A stretch of DNA of 64,000 nt from Clostridia bacterium (GCA_016297915.1 JAEDFU010000003.1:1-64000), one strand, 5' to 3'. Shown: positions 43,168-52,445, counted from the stretch's first letter. Notes: generated by a model not told the origin, from the sequence alone. Translations and numbers: made by a program.

Positions 43168-43881
43168 ATGAGAAATATTGAAGTAACCGCAAAAACTGTT
43201 GACCAAGCAATCGAAAAAGGTTTGCAAATGTTGGGTGTAAACAAAGAGGATATTGAGGTAAAAGTTATATCTGAAGGTAGTATGCTCAAAAAAGCTGTTG
43301 TTGAAATTTATACTTTTGCAAACGAACAAGAAAGAGAAGATTACAAAAAATCCAATACAGCCAAAAAAGAAATTAAATTAGTCAAGACCGAGGAAGACCA
43401 AATTGTCGAAGTATCATCTGAGGGTGTCGAAGATGTAACCAAAATTGTTATTCCATTCCTTGAGGGAATCCTATCCCATATGAACATAGAGGGAACTGTT
43501 ACAAGAGGCGTTAGAAATGGCGATATTGTATTTAAGATTAACGGAGATAATATCAACAATTTGATTGGCTATCATGGTGAGACACTTGAGGCTATACAAT
43601 TTATCGTAAATACAATTGTAAGAAGTAAGGTCAAAGAATATCACAAAAAAGTCTACATCGATGTAGAAAACTATCGCAGAAAAAGAGCAGAAACTGTTGA
43701 GCAAATTGCCGAAAAGGTTGCCAAAAAAGTTATTGCTACTAAGCGTAGTTTTAAGCTTGAGCCAATGAACTCTTATGAGCGAAAAGCTATCCACTTTGCA
43801 TTATCTAATGTTGAACATATTGGAACTCATAGTGAGGGTGTTGAACCAAATAGATGTTTGGTTATCGACTATATTGACTAA
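43168..43881 (+). CDS. khpB: KhpB (Jag/EloR), KH-R3H RNA-binding protein
   Basis: 237 residues. Jag-N domain at the start (EVTAKTVDQAIEKGLQMLG), a spacer with Lys/Glu, a KH domain (about 95-165) with NNLIGYHGETLEAIQ, and a C-terminal R3H domain ending NSYERKAIHFAL ... TVGVEP-like EGVEPNRCLVIDYI. It regulates RNA and cell elongation. Five nt after yidC. The operon ends here; mnmE/mnmG, which often follow, are absent. Confidence 0.95.
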   Translation: MRNIEVTAKTVDQAIEKGLQMLGVNKEDIEVKVISEGSMLKKAVVEIYTFANEQEREDYKKSNTAKKEIKLVKTEEDQIVEVSSEGVEDVTKIVIPFLEGILSHMNIEGTVTRGVRNGDIVFKINGDNINNLIGYHGETLEAIQFIVNTIVRSKVKEYHKKVYIDVENYRRKRAETVEQIAEKVAKKVIATKRSFKLEPMNSYERKAIHFALSNVEHIGTHSEGVEPNRCLVIDYID

Positions 43882-43909
43882 TTGTTTGCATTAAAAAACA
43901 ATAAGAAAG

Positions 43910-43942
43910 TAAAAAATCACGGTTATCCGTGATTTTTTTTTG
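43910..43942 (+). terminator. Rho-independent terminator of the rpmH operon
   Basis: AAATCACGG - TTAT - CCGTGATTT, then T run. Confidence 0.93.
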
Positions 43943-44035
43943 TATCCAAAGTTTGGTGTATTATCTTTTTGCAATTATACAACTTGTGCTTGTTTCAATC
44001 CCTGTTTTTTGATTTCATCGCATGTGAGCGACTGC

Positions 44036-44066
44036 AAAAAAGCGACCAATTAATTGGTCGCTTTGC
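44036..44066. terminator. Palindromic terminator for the minus-strand operon
   Basis: AGCGACCAAT and ATTGGTCGCT around TA, with A/T runs. The 43942-44036 stretch between the two hairpins shows nothing else. Confidence 0.8.
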
Positions 44067-44116
44067 AAATTTTTGTTTTGAGATATCAAATATTCGATGT
44101 GTCAATTTGAGATATT

Positions 44117-45241
44117 TTACATATCTTTGCCAGACTCATTGTCACTAAGTTCTACAAGCTCACTGCTTGTAGCAAGTTTGTTTTCACCGCTTTTTGCAGA
44201 GCTATTTGCATATGCATCCAAGATTTCCAAATCCTCAGGAGTTGCATATTTTTGTTTGAACTCTTCGATTTTGTCGTACTCGTCATTGAACTTGTTCATC
44301 ATATCTTGATAAGTGGCATCTGATATTTGTCCCATATCATAATCCTCACCAATAACCTGGATGATTTCGTCAAGTTCTTTTAGTCTCTTGCCTGCTTGGA
44401 TTAGGTGATAATTATCTAGAGTGTTTATAGGCTCAAGTCCACGGCTCTTGCGATATCTATTTTCGAGAACAACTGAGATATCACTTTCCAAGAACATAAA
44501 GTCTTGTCCTTGATTGTAGATATATCCAGTAGGATAGATGTCGTATGAATTAATGATTTTTTTGCCGTCACGAGCGTAATAGTTTCTGGTTACTGGAGTA
44601 AATAATTTAGTCCCCATATCTGCCCTGTGGAAGAATGTCTTGGAACTAATTAATTTGCCGTCTGCATCCAAGAAATTGTATAGTTTGTCGTCTGTGTATG
44701 TGTTTCCAGTCTTTGGATTGGTTTTTTCGATATATTTTTCAATCAAGTAATATCCAGTTCTTTCGTCAACTTGATTAATAATAACCGAAGGTGCAGGTGC
44801 ACGCAAAACTTTGCCAGTTTGACCGTCTATCAAGATGTTTCCACATCCGTCGCTCTCCTCAAGCAATTCGCTATTGGATGTTGCTACAAGAAGATTGCCA
44901 TTCATATCAACCTCATTTGGGGTTTTGCCTGGAATGTATATTGCAGTTTTTGTAAGGGGTGCAATTTCATTTTTGTTTACACCCTTAACAAAATCCTGAT
45001 ATGTCATATTCTCGTCTTTTTTGTAAACATTCCATAGATAAGCACCGATTGTTCTGCCATTCTCGACTGGAGTTGTTCCATTTGCTCTTGCAATTAGAGT
45101 ATTTATCCAAGACTCTCTTGGATTGTGACTAGCACCAGTCAAAAATTGGAATATATATAGTCCGTTTGAACCTCTTACATATGTGTCAAGTTCTTTTTTG
45201 TTTGAGTTGCCTCTGTATTGTATTTGATTTTCTTTTGCCAT
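44117..45241 (-). CDS. Unknown 374-residue cytoplasmic protein
   Basis: Start ATG 45241, with AAGGTGG eight nt upstream; an upstream in-frame ATG (45268) would overlap the previous gene. No signal or membrane segment. Central part is rich in Tyr, Asp and Gly with phrases like LIDGQTGKVLRAPAPSVII and FLDADGKLISS; the C-terminal quarter is helical and charged (LDEIIQVIGEDYDMGQ, EFKQKYATPEDLEILDAY). Not recognised. Last gene of a minus-strand unit with the next two entries. Confidence 0.6.
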   Translation of the reverse strand: MAKENQIQYRGNSNKKELDTYVRGSNGLYIFQFLTGASHNPRESWINTLIARANGTTPVENGRTIGAYLWNVYKKDENMTYQDFVKGVNKNEIAPLTKTAIYIPGKTPNEVDMNGNLLVATSNSELLEESDGCGNILIDGQTGKVLRAPAPSVIINQVDERTGYYLIEKYIEKTNPKTGNTYTDDKLYNFLDADGKLISSKTFFHRADMGTKLFTPVTRNYYARDGKKIINSYDIYPTGYIYNQGQDFMFLESDISVVLENRYRKSRGLEPINTLDNYHLIQAGKRLKELDEIIQVIGEDYDMGQISDATYQDMMNKFNDEYDKIEEFKQKYATPEDLEILDAYANSSAKSGENKLATSSELVELSDNESGKDM

Positions 45242-45257
45242 GATAAATACCACCTTT

Positions 45258-45794
45258 TTAGAATTCAAATTGATTTTTTTCTTTGCGATCCAAACTTTTT
45301 TGTATTGCCTTGTGAATAGCCAAAGATTTTTCTTGTTGTTTTTTGGCCAGACTTTCTAGTAGTTTTGAAATTATTTTGGCAAAATGAGCATATTGACCGT
45401 ATGTATATTTTGTATTGTCTAATTTGTGCTTTTTGTCAAGTTTTTTGCTCGATGTTGAGCACTTTTCCATGTTAACTATATCTGCAGTGATTTTGTCTGA
45501 CAAGCAATCCTTGATGGATATACAACTAAGTATATCTATTTCAGGGTCCAAACCATATATCAAGGATACATAATTGTCTATAACGCGTATTGATTGCGCA
45601 TCAAGCAACTTTTGAACAAAGTTGTTTTGATAATCGCTAGCACATGTCTTGTCACCATTAATCAGATTAATTGGTGCAATTTCTTCGGTAACCAAACTCT
45701 TGATTTTGGTTTCCCTAGTATTGGTTATGTAAGGTATTATTTCGTGGTCAGCAATCAAAAACCCAACTTTTTCTAATTTAACTTTATTTTCCAT
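45258..45794 (-). CDS. Unknown 178-residue protein
   Basis: Not recognised. N-terminal ~100 residues look alpha/beta (KVGFLIADHEIIPYITN; DAQSIRVIDNYVSLIYGLDPE) with five or so cysteines; the C-terminal ~60 residues are a Lys/Gln-rich helix (LLESLAKKQQEKSLAIHKAIQ). The ribosome site (AAAAAGGT) sits very close to the ATG. It is 16 nt upstream of the 374-residue gene, same strand. Confidence 0.55.
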   Translation of the reverse strand: MENKVKLEKVGFLIADHEIIPYITNTRETKIKSLVTEEIAPINLINGDKTCASDYQNNFVQKLLDAQSIRVIDNYVSLIYGLDPEIDILSCISIKDCLSDKITADIVNMEKCSTSSKKLDKKHKLDNTKYTYGQYAHFAKIISKLLESLAKKQQEKSLAIHKAIQKSLDRKEKNQFEF

Positions 45795-45893
45795 ACCTTT
45801 TTCTACTCCATTTTACATATCGGATTTTGTTGAACTAATTGTCCATAGTTCCTATAGTCATTACAATAATTGCTTGATTATTTCGACTTATTG

Positions 45894-46010
45894 CTAAAAC
45901 ATAAATTGCTTATTGAAGTCGTCGTCTCTTTGTTGTGCTACTTTACATTGTTCATTGTACTTGACCATTTTCATGATTTTATCCACATTTTTACTTAATG
46001 TTTTTTTCAC
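45894..46010 (-). CDS. Candidate 38-residue peptide at the head of the unknown operon
   Basis: A GTG-started frame ending TAG. Composition is that of a real basic peptide, with SKNVDKIMKMVKYNEQ and KVAQQRDDDFNKQF. It lies between the minus-strand promoter and the 178-residue gene. The ribosome site is poor; an internal ATG (26 residues) with GTGGA upstream is the alternative. Could equally be a degraded N-terminus. Confidence 0.3.
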   Translation of the reverse strand: MKKTLSKNVDKIMKMVKYNEQCKVAQQRDDDFNKQFMF

Positions 46011-46063
46011 TTACGCAATAGCCCAATTACTATCGCTTTTGCCAGTCCCATATTACTTATTAT

Positions 46064-46092
46064 ATTCTATCATGTAGGAATATCAATGTCAA
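46064..46092 (-). promoter_or_regulatory. Promoter of the unknown minus-strand operon
   Basis: Minus strand: TTGACA, 17-nt spacer, TAGAAT (plus-strand TGTCAA at 46087-46092 and ATTCTA at 46064-46069). Confidence 0.7.
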
Positions 46093-46129
46093 TACTGATT
46101 TTTCAAAATTTATTTTGGGCTCAATTTAT

Positions 46130-46158
46130 TTGGCTAAATTATGATTATTTGCTATACT
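46130..46158 (+). promoter_or_regulatory. Promoter of tex
   Basis: TTGGCT (46130-46135), 17-nt spacer, TATACT (46153-46158). The -10 excludes the upstream in-frame ATG at 46162 as start. Confidence 0.65.
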
Positions 46159-46209
46159 TAAATGTGGTTTGTTTTGAGCAGTCCAAATTTATTTTGGCAA
46201 TCAAACAAA

Positions 46210-46245
46210 CTCGCAGAAAAACTGCAGAAAAAACTGCAGAAAAAC
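46210..46245 (+). repeat. Three tandem copies of (C)TGCAGAAAAA in the tex leader
   Basis: CGCAGAAAAA, CTGCAGAAAAAA, CTGCAGAAAAA in a row between the promoter and the tex start codon. Confidence 0.8.
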
Positions 46246-46272
46246 AAAAAGAATGAAACTAAAGGAATTTTT

Positions 46273-48447
46273 ATGGATATTGCAAAAGAACTTAGTATGG
46301 AATTTAGTTTGACACTAAGCCATACAAACAACATAATAAGTCTACTTGACGAAGGTTGTACAATCCCATTTATTGCTAGATATCGAAAAGAGCTTACTGG
46401 CAGTTGTGACGACCAAACACTAAGAGCATTTGACGATAGGCTCAAATACTTGAGAAACTTAACCAAAAGAAAGGAAGAAGTCTCCAGTCTCATAACCGAA
46501 CAAGGCAACATGACCGAGGATATTGAAAAGGCTCTAAGTGCTGCATTGACACTAACCGAAGTTGAGGATATTTATAGGCCATTTAAGCCAAAGAGAAAGA
46601 CTCGTGCATCTGTTGCTATTGCCAAGGGCTTGCAACCACTTGCTGACAAAATATTGGAGCAAAAACCATTTGATTTGGACAAAGAGTGTGAACTTTATAT
46701 CTCTGAGGAAAAGGGTGTTGCAAACGGCAAGGAAGCTTTGCAAGGAGCAAAAGATATTATTGCCGAAATGATCTCGGATAATGCTAATTTGCGAAAAGAA
46801 CTAAGAGAAGCACTTACAAACAAAGGTTTTGTCAAATGCAAACTTGATGAGGAAAAAGAGGGTGCATTTACTTATGAGATGTATAAGGACTACAATTCCG
46901 AAATCAAAAAACTTCCATCTCACCGAATACTTGCTATCAATCGTGGCGAAAAAGAGGATTTCCTCAAAGTTAATCTTACTCTAAATGACGAGCTTGCACA
47001 TTCCTTGGTAGAAGGCAAAGTGCTTAAGAAAAATAGTCCGTTTGAAGATTTACTTAAGGAAGTTTGCTTGGATAGTTACGATAGACTTATTTTCCCAAGT
47101 ATCGAAAGAGAGGTTAGAGCTGAGCTCACTGACAAAGCAAACGAACAAGCGATTAAAATGTTTGAGGTTAATCTAAAACCTCTACTTATGCAACCACCAC
47201 TAAAAGGAAAAGTTATTTTGGGTCTTGACCCAGCATATCGTACTGGTTGTAAGATTGCTGTAATTGACGAAAATGGCAAAGTGCTTGATACTGCAGTTGT
47301 ATATCCAACTCCTCCACAAAATAAGATTGAAGAGGCAACAGCCAAACTTACACAACTTATTGGCAAATGGGATGTTGATGTAATTTCTATCGGAAACGGA
47401 ACAGCTACCAAGGAGAGCGAAATATTTGTAGCCAACCTTATCAAAGGGCTTAACCGCAAAGTTACATACGCTGTAGTCAACGAGGCTGGAGCATCTGTAT
47501 ATTCCGCAAGCAAATTGGGTGCTGCAGAATTTCCTAACTTTGATGTCGCTTTGCGTAGTGCAGTTTCAATTGCAAGGCGACTTCAAGATCCGCTAGCCGA
47601 ACTTATTAAGATAGATGTTAAGTCAATAGGTGTTGGACAATATCAACATGACATGCCTCAAAATAGACTAACTGAGGTTTTGGACGGCGTTGTAGAAAAC
47701 TGCGTTAACACAGTTGGTGTTGATGTCAATACCGCAAGCCCAAGCCTACTTAGTTTTGTCGCTGGACTAAATTCTAGCGTTGCAAAAAACATCGAAAAGT
47801 ATAGACAAGAAAACGGTGCTTTCAAAGATAGAAGTGAACTCAAAAAAGTATCCAAGCTTGGTGACAAGGCATACGAGCAATGTGCTGGTTTCTTAAGAAT
47901 AAATGGTGGCGACAATATCCTTGACAACACCGGCGTTCACCCAGAAAGTTATGAGAGTGCATACAAGCTACTTGATTACTTCAAGCTCAATATCAAAGAT
48001 GTCAAAGATGACAATTTGCAATTGCTTCCAAAAATGGTTGAAAAAGATGGAGTAGAAAAGATTGCAAACAAGATTGGTGTAGGCGTCCCAACACTTATAG
48101 ATATTGCAAACGAACTTGCTAAGCCTGGTAGGGATGTTCGTGATGACTTGCCTAAGCCAGTGCTTAAGAGTGCTCTACTTGGAATTGAAAACCTCAAAGA
48201 AGGCATGGTTATGACCGGCGTTGTTAGAAATGTAACAGACTTTGGAGCATTTGTAGACATATCAGTACACCAAGACGGACTTGTTCATATAAGTGAAATT
48301 TCCAAGGATTATATCAAACATCCAAGCGAAGTTTTGAAAGTGGGAGATATCGTCAAAGTTAAGGTTATAGGGGTAGATACTGCCAAAAAGCGTATATCTC
48401 TTACCATAAAAGGTGCAGTTGATGACGAAATCACAGAGGGGCTATAA
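46273..48447 (+). CDS. tex: Tex, S1-domain RNA-binding transcription accessory protein
   Basis: 724 residues from ATG 46273 (AAAGGAA upstream), which gives the normal Tex length. N-terminal helical region with TIPFIARYRKELTG (about 34-47), then YqgF/RNase H-like domain (GLDPAYRTGCKIAVID), helix-hairpin-helix (NTASPSLLSFVAGLN), and C-terminal S1 domain (MTGVVRNVTDFGAFVDI, then QDGLVHISEIS). Essential or virulence-linked in some species; thought to act on RNA polymerase and RNA. Monocistronic. Confidence 0.96.
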   Translation: MDIAKELSMEFSLTLSHTNNIISLLDEGCTIPFIARYRKELTGSCDDQTLRAFDDRLKYLRNLTKRKEEVSSLITEQGNMTEDIEKALSAALTLTEVEDIYRPFKPKRKTRASVAIAKGLQPLADKILEQKPFDLDKECELYISEEKGVANGKEALQGAKDIIAEMISDNANLRKELREALTNKGFVKCKLDEEKEGAFTYEMYKDYNSEIKKLPSHRILAINRGEKEDFLKVNLTLNDELAHSLVEGKVLKKNSPFEDLLKEVCLDSYDRLIFPSIEREVRAELTDKANEQAIKMFEVNLKPLLMQPPLKGKVILGLDPAYRTGCKIAVIDENGKVLDTAVVYPTPPQNKIEEATAKLTQLIGKWDVDVISIGNGTATKESEIFVANLIKGLNRKVTYAVVNEAGASVYSASKLGAAEFPNFDVALRSAVSIARRLQDPLAELIKIDVKSIGVGQYQHDMPQNRLTEVLDGVVENCVNTVGVDVNTASPSLLSFVAGLNSSVAKNIEKYRQENGAFKDRSELKKVSKLGDKAYEQCAGFLRINGGDNILDNTGVHPESYESAYKLLDYFKLNIKDVKDDNLQLLPKMVEKDGVEKIANKIGVGVPTLIDIANELAKPGRDVRDDLPKPVLKSALLGIENLKEGMVMTGVVRNVTDFGAFVDISVHQDGLVHISEISKDYIKHPSEVLKVGDIVKVKVIGVDTAKKRISLTIKGAVDDEITEGL

Positions 48448-48502
48448 TCAAAAGACATCATTGATTAACCAAAAGTTATTAGTCCAATAAAAATTAAATC
48501 AT

Positions 48503-48545
48503 AACAAAAAACACACTATGCAAATTGCTATAGTGCGTTTTTTTG
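48503..48545. terminator. Terminator between tex and the ger operon
   Basis: CACTAT and ATAGTG (extended by A/T pairs, one mismatch) around GCAAATTGCT, with an A run before and a T run after. Confidence 0.75.
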
Positions 48546-48602
48546 ATTGTGTGAACTTGGTGTTTTTCAAATCAATTACTGAGAATGTTTGCGTAATTTG
48601 TA

Positions 48603-49832
48603 TTAAATTACATAGCTTAGATGAGTGTTTATTCTGATATCTACATCTTGCAAGTACTTGTCTGGATTGGATAGTTTTTTCAGATATTCTTGCCAATCTT
48701 TGTGCTTATATGCATTAAACTTTTTGTACAGATTTAAGATATCATTATTGCTGGTTTGCATAAGTTCAACGGTATTTTTTCTTTTTTGATCTATGACCTT
48801 GAGTATCTCTTTTTCGGCGGTGTCACTTAAATAATTTTGCAAGCTATCAATTGATGCAAATGCAAAATTGTTTGCACTCACAATCTCCTCCATCATGATA
48901 TTAATCCAAACCTCGTAAGTTACAGTTGGCTTGCCGTTTTCAAAAGTGTAGATAGGAAGCGAAACTTTGGACACCTGCTGATAAATTTCCAAGCTATTAT
49001 TTACATACTCATCATTTATATTCTTGATTTGTATGTTCATAAAGTCGCTACTAGGTGAGATTAAATTGTATATAAACTTTTCGTCATCTTCTAGATATCT
49101 ATCAAATTTGCCGTTCTTCAAAATTATAATATCGCCGTTGTTTTTGATTTTACCAGAATTGCTTTGTTGATCTGAGCCTTCCGATTGATCGGGTGAGTCT
49201 CCGCCGTCGCCAGTCGAACCTTGACTGTCCTCCTCGACTTCAAGGATAGGGACAAAGAATGTTCCAGATTTTCCAAAGTACGCTCTATAAAATCTCTCAA
49301 TAGTTGTGTTTTCAAGAATCGATGTTCGCTCTTGGTATATAACGATATCTTTGAGAGTTAAGTCCCTTAGGTTATTGCTACTCTTGGAAGCTTCAACTAA
49401 TTTTTTTGCTTCCAAGTCGGTTGCAAGAATTGTTGCATTGGTAGTCAAATTTGATGTTCTTATAAAGTAGTCCAAAACCTGTGTCACATTTTCTTGCATT
49501 ACATCCAGCGACAGTATTATACAATCGCAATGAGCAAGACCTACCTCTTTGCCTGTGTTTAGAGCAATGTTCGTTAGAGCTTCGCTAATAGTTTTGCCTT
49601 TGCCCTCAAAGATCTCCAAATTGGCATTTACATCACTCGAAACTTTGGGGATAACAGCAAGAGATGTTATGTTGTATCCGTCCTCGTCTTTGTCTATTCC
49701 TATGGTTGTAACAACAAGTTTGGTGTTGTTGTCGGATTGCATGTAAATTGTGTGTGGAAACATAATTACGATAAGAAACATCATGCAATAAAAGATTTTG
49801 TTTCTAGATAGTTTTTTTAGAGTATTTAACAT
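48603..49832 (-). CDS. gerC: Spore germination protein GerC family (C subunit)
   Basis: 409 residues. GerAC-type: VTTIGIDKDEDGYNITSLAVIPK at the start of the mature part, then GKTISEALTNIALNTGKEVGLAHC, DYFIRTSNL, and later helices. C subunits are normally lipoproteins of the inner spore membrane; here the N-terminus has a hydrophobic segment (about 14-30) without a lipobox Cys, so it is probably an uncleaved anchor. A Ser/Gly/Gln-rich low-complexity stretch (~205-230) is inserted. It overlaps gerB by 29 nt. Confidence 0.88.
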   Translation of the reverse strand: MLNTLKKLSRNKIFYCMMFLIVIMFPHTIYMQSDNNTKLVVTTIGIDKDEDGYNITSLAVIPKVSSDVNANLEIFEGKGKTISEALTNIALNTGKEVGLAHCDCIILSLDVMQENVTQVLDYFIRTSNLTTNATILATDLEAKKLVEASKSSNNLRDLTLKDIVIYQERTSILENTTIERFYRAYFGKSGTFFVPILEVEEDSQGSTGDGGDSPDQSEGSDQQSNSGKIKNNGDIIILKNGKFDRYLEDDEKFIYNLISPSSDFMNIQIKNINDEYVNNSLEIYQQVSKVSLPIYTFENGKPTVTYEVWINIMMEEIVSANNFAFASIDSLQNYLSDTAEKEILKVIDQKRKNTVELMQTSNNDILNLYKKFNAYKHKDWQEYLKKLSNPDKYLQDVDIRINTHLSYVI

Positions 49833-50946
49833 CTTTTTTACCTACCTTAAAATCTTTCGCACCCATGGATTTCTTTTTGTACAAAAAGTATTCGATGTAC
49901 AAAAGCACAATGCACAATATCTCAAATCCCTTGGCTGTATACGAAAAAGCGTTTTCTGTGGCGAATTTAACAATAGGCTCTAGTTTGAGATAAGTTGGCA
50001 CATAAAGAGCAAGAACTATAGCAATAGTGACAAAAGACGGTATCTTTTTGTCACGAAACCCCAAAATCTGTTTTAGACATGATGTGCAAGATATACCTAG
50101 TATTGAAATCTGAATGAGTAAAATTGCTGTCCACATTATAATCGTCAACCATTCAAGTCTGCCTATTGCTGTAGGGTATGGATTGTGAAGAGGAAGCGCA
50201 CTTAGAGCCAGTGACTGATTGACCGCTGTGTCGCCAAAAGTTCCAACAAATATTACATAAAAGTTAAAGATAAATCCGAGTATTGTTGACATATACAGTA
50301 GTATCTTTTTTGTTGCGTGCTTACTGTATTTGATGTTTCCCATTAGGACAAATAGTATCATAAAATCCCCATAAGCAAACGAGGTTCGTATAAGTCCGTT
50401 GTATATTGGATAAGCACCATTTTCAAACATAGGAAACAGGTTTACTAGTTGCACTTCTGCAATTGGATAAAGTAGTGTAAAAGCAATTCCAATTGCAAGT
50501 GGCCAAAAGCAAATTTCAATCATTCGTCCAATTGCTCTAAATTGACAATTGAAAATATATAGCATGAAAAAACCTAGAGCTAGAATAAAAAAGAATGGAT
50601 TTAGATGTTCAAACAGGGTGACTATATAGTAATCGTGCAACTCAAGTAGGGCGATAAGTAGTTTCAAAAAAAAGTATACAAACAAAAATATATAAACAAT
50701 TATCGCAACTGGCTTGGATAGAGTTTCTTTGGTAAGTTCAAAAAAGTTTTTTTGCGGAATCTTTTGCATAATAACAATAATTGCTATGGTTAGCAAAAAG
50801 TCTATTATGCAAGCAATCAAGGCTACGATGTAGGCATCGTTATTTGCAAAGTCGCAAGTGATTGCTGGGAGTACTGATAATTTGAGCGAGACTGTAAAGA
50901 TAATTAGTATTAGGCTAGTTTGATTTGTTGATATTGTTTTTTCCAT
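49804..50946 (-). CDS. gerB: Spore germination protein GerB family (B subunit)
   Basis: 380 residues, about ten membrane helices, amino-acid-transporter-like fold as in GerAB/YndE. Opening TISTNQTSLILIIFTVSLKL and later VQLVNLFPMFENG and GLIRTSFAYGDFMILFVL fit the family. It forms the ligand-binding and channel part of the germinant receptor. Overlaps gerA by 32 nt and gerC by 29 nt, implying coupled translation. The ribosome site lies inside gerA. Confidence 0.93.
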   Translation of the reverse strand: MEKTISTNQTSLILIIFTVSLKLSVLPAITCDFANNDAYIVALIACIIDFLLTIAIIVIMQKIPQKNFFELTKETLSKPVAIIVYIFLFVYFFLKLLIALLELHDYYIVTLFEHLNPFFFILALGFFMLYIFNCQFRAIGRMIEICFWPLAIGIAFTLLYPIAEVQLVNLFPMFENGAYPIYNGLIRTSFAYGDFMILFVLMGNIKYSKHATKKILLYMSTILGFIFNFYVIFVGTFGDTAVNQSLALSALPLHNPYPTAIGRLEWLTIIMWTAILLIQISILGISCTSCLKQILGFRDKKIPSFVTIAIVLALYVPTYLKLEPIVKFATENAFSYTAKGFEILCIVLLYIEYFLYKKKSMGAKDFKVGKKDVKYSKKTI

Positions 50947-52387
50947 CTTTCTTGTCCTGCCTTATTAAATTTTTCTTGTTATTCTTGATTGACATTGGTC
51001 TATGCTTGACATTTGTTATATCTGCCTTGTAAAAAGCATCTTTGATATCTGAGTCAACAAATGGGGCAAGGGGCGCAAAGTATGCACTGCCATATGAATC
51101 AAAGTCGCATAGATATACCATTACAAATATCATAAGAATGGAAATTCCAAAGAATCCCAGCATTGCACCCGCAAGCGTAAATAACATTCGCAAAAGATAG
51201 AGTTGTGAAGCTTGGTCAGGCACACAATAAATAGTAAGTCCTGAGATTGCAACTATCATAACCGAAGGTGGAGAGATAAGTCCGGCTTTGACTGCCGTAT
51301 CACCAAGTATCAATGCTCCAACTATAGATAACGCAAGACCCAAGTATTTTGGCATACGCAGGCTCGCTTCGTATAGGATTTCAAAAAGTATCAGCACAAA
51401 AAGTATTTCGGCAAATGGCGTCAAAGGTAGCCCCTTGGTTGTATTTACTATTGTTATCAAAAATTTGAGCGGAATTGCCTTGTAATGATGCATAACAATT
51501 GCAATATAAAGTCCGGGAACTAGAATGGATATAAATATACTGAAAATTCGTATCCATCTAACAAATCCAGCTCTAACATTGTTTGAATAATAATCGTCGC
51601 CACTCTGCAAGTCTTCGACATAAATAAATGGCACTGTCAAAACAATTGGTGAGCCGTCTACAATGATAGCGACTCTGCCCTCGAGTAGTCTGGCGGAGAC
51701 AACATCTGGCTTTTCGGAATTGCCAATCTGCTTGAACATACTATTGGGTCTTTGCTCCAAAAATCCTGTAATATAATTGCTGTCAATGACTCCGTCAATA
51801 TTAATTGCTTGTATACGCTTTTTGACATCAGATACTACTTTTTTGTCAGCAATGCCGTCGATGTAGACAATTGATACCATTGTATCAGTGTGCTTGCCAA
51901 CCTTGAGATTTATAGTTCTAAATGATTTGGAGGCTAGTATCTTTCTAAGCTCAGACAGGTTTGTTTTTAGATTTTCGACAAAGCCACTACGAGGTCCTTT
52001 GATAACACTACTGGTAGGTGGTTCGTCTATAGCCCTTTCCTTGTACTTGTCAATTGCTAATACAAGGCATTTGTCTATGCCGTCGACAAGCAACACACCT
52101 TTGCCTTTGAGAATATTGGATATGATGTTTTCAAGTTTTTCTTCCTCTGTTGTTTCGCCCAAAGTTAGAACCTGCTTTTGCAAGACTTGCAATTCAGTAA
52201 TGTCTTTGCCATAAGACATTATTGGGGATATAACAAAGTAACTAAGAGATGCGGTGTCGCATAGTCCTAGTATATAAAAAATTGCCATTTTGGTCTTTCC
52301 GCAAGTAATCTCTTTGCAAATAAGTTCGTCGCTATTTCCAAGTTTGGCTTTGATAATATCAATGTTTTGTTGTAAATTTTTTTGCAT
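50915..52387 (-). CDS. gerA: Spore germination protein GerA family (A subunit)
   Basis: 490 residues. Soluble N-terminal half with VIKGPRSGFVENLKTNLSELR and FLEQRPNSMFKQIGNSEKPD, RVAIIVDGSPIVLTVP, then four to six membrane helices with LPGLYIAIVMHHYKAIP-like (VPGLYIAIVMHHYKAIPL) and GDTAVKAGLISPPSVMIVAI. The family signature is complete. First gene of gerABC; AGAGG before the ATG. Acts with gerB/gerC as a nutrient receptor in the spore inner membrane. Confidence 0.96.
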   Translation of the reverse strand: MQKNLQQNIDIIKAKLGNSDELICKEITCGKTKMAIFYILGLCDTASLSYFVISPIMSYGKDITELQVLQKQVLTLGETTEEEKLENIISNILKGKGVLLVDGIDKCLVLAIDKYKERAIDEPPTSSVIKGPRSGFVENLKTNLSELRKILASKSFRTINLKVGKHTDTMVSIVYIDGIADKKVVSDVKKRIQAINIDGVIDSNYITGFLEQRPNSMFKQIGNSEKPDVVSARLLEGRVAIIVDGSPIVLTVPFIYVEDLQSGDDYYSNNVRAGFVRWIRIFSIFISILVPGLYIAIVMHHYKAIPLKFLITIVNTTKGLPLTPFAEILFVLILFEILYEASLRMPKYLGLALSIVGALILGDTAVKAGLISPPSVMIVAISGLTIYCVPDQASQLYLLRMLFTLAGAMLGFFGISILMIFVMVYLCDFDSYGSAYFAPLAPFVDSDIKDAFYKADITNVKHRPMSIKNNKKNLIRQDKKDGKNNINKSN

Positions 52388-52409
52388 GGCAAAACCTCTT
52401 TAATATACT

Positions 52410-52439
52410 TAATATGAGAATTTCAAAAAGATTTTATGT
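52410..52439 (-). promoter_or_regulatory. Sigma-G-like promoter of gerABC
   Basis: Minus strand: ACATA (one change from GHATR), 18-nt spacer, CATATTA (fits CATnHTA). It lies 25-50 nt before gerA. Forespore expression is expected for this operon. Confidence 0.5.
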
Positions 52440-52445
52440 AACTAC

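Noticed and set aside
45979..45987. A DnaA-box consensus (TTATCCACA) near the rpmH cluster
   Set aside because: Single copy, no cluster or AT-rich unwinding element with dnaA; not enough to call an origin.
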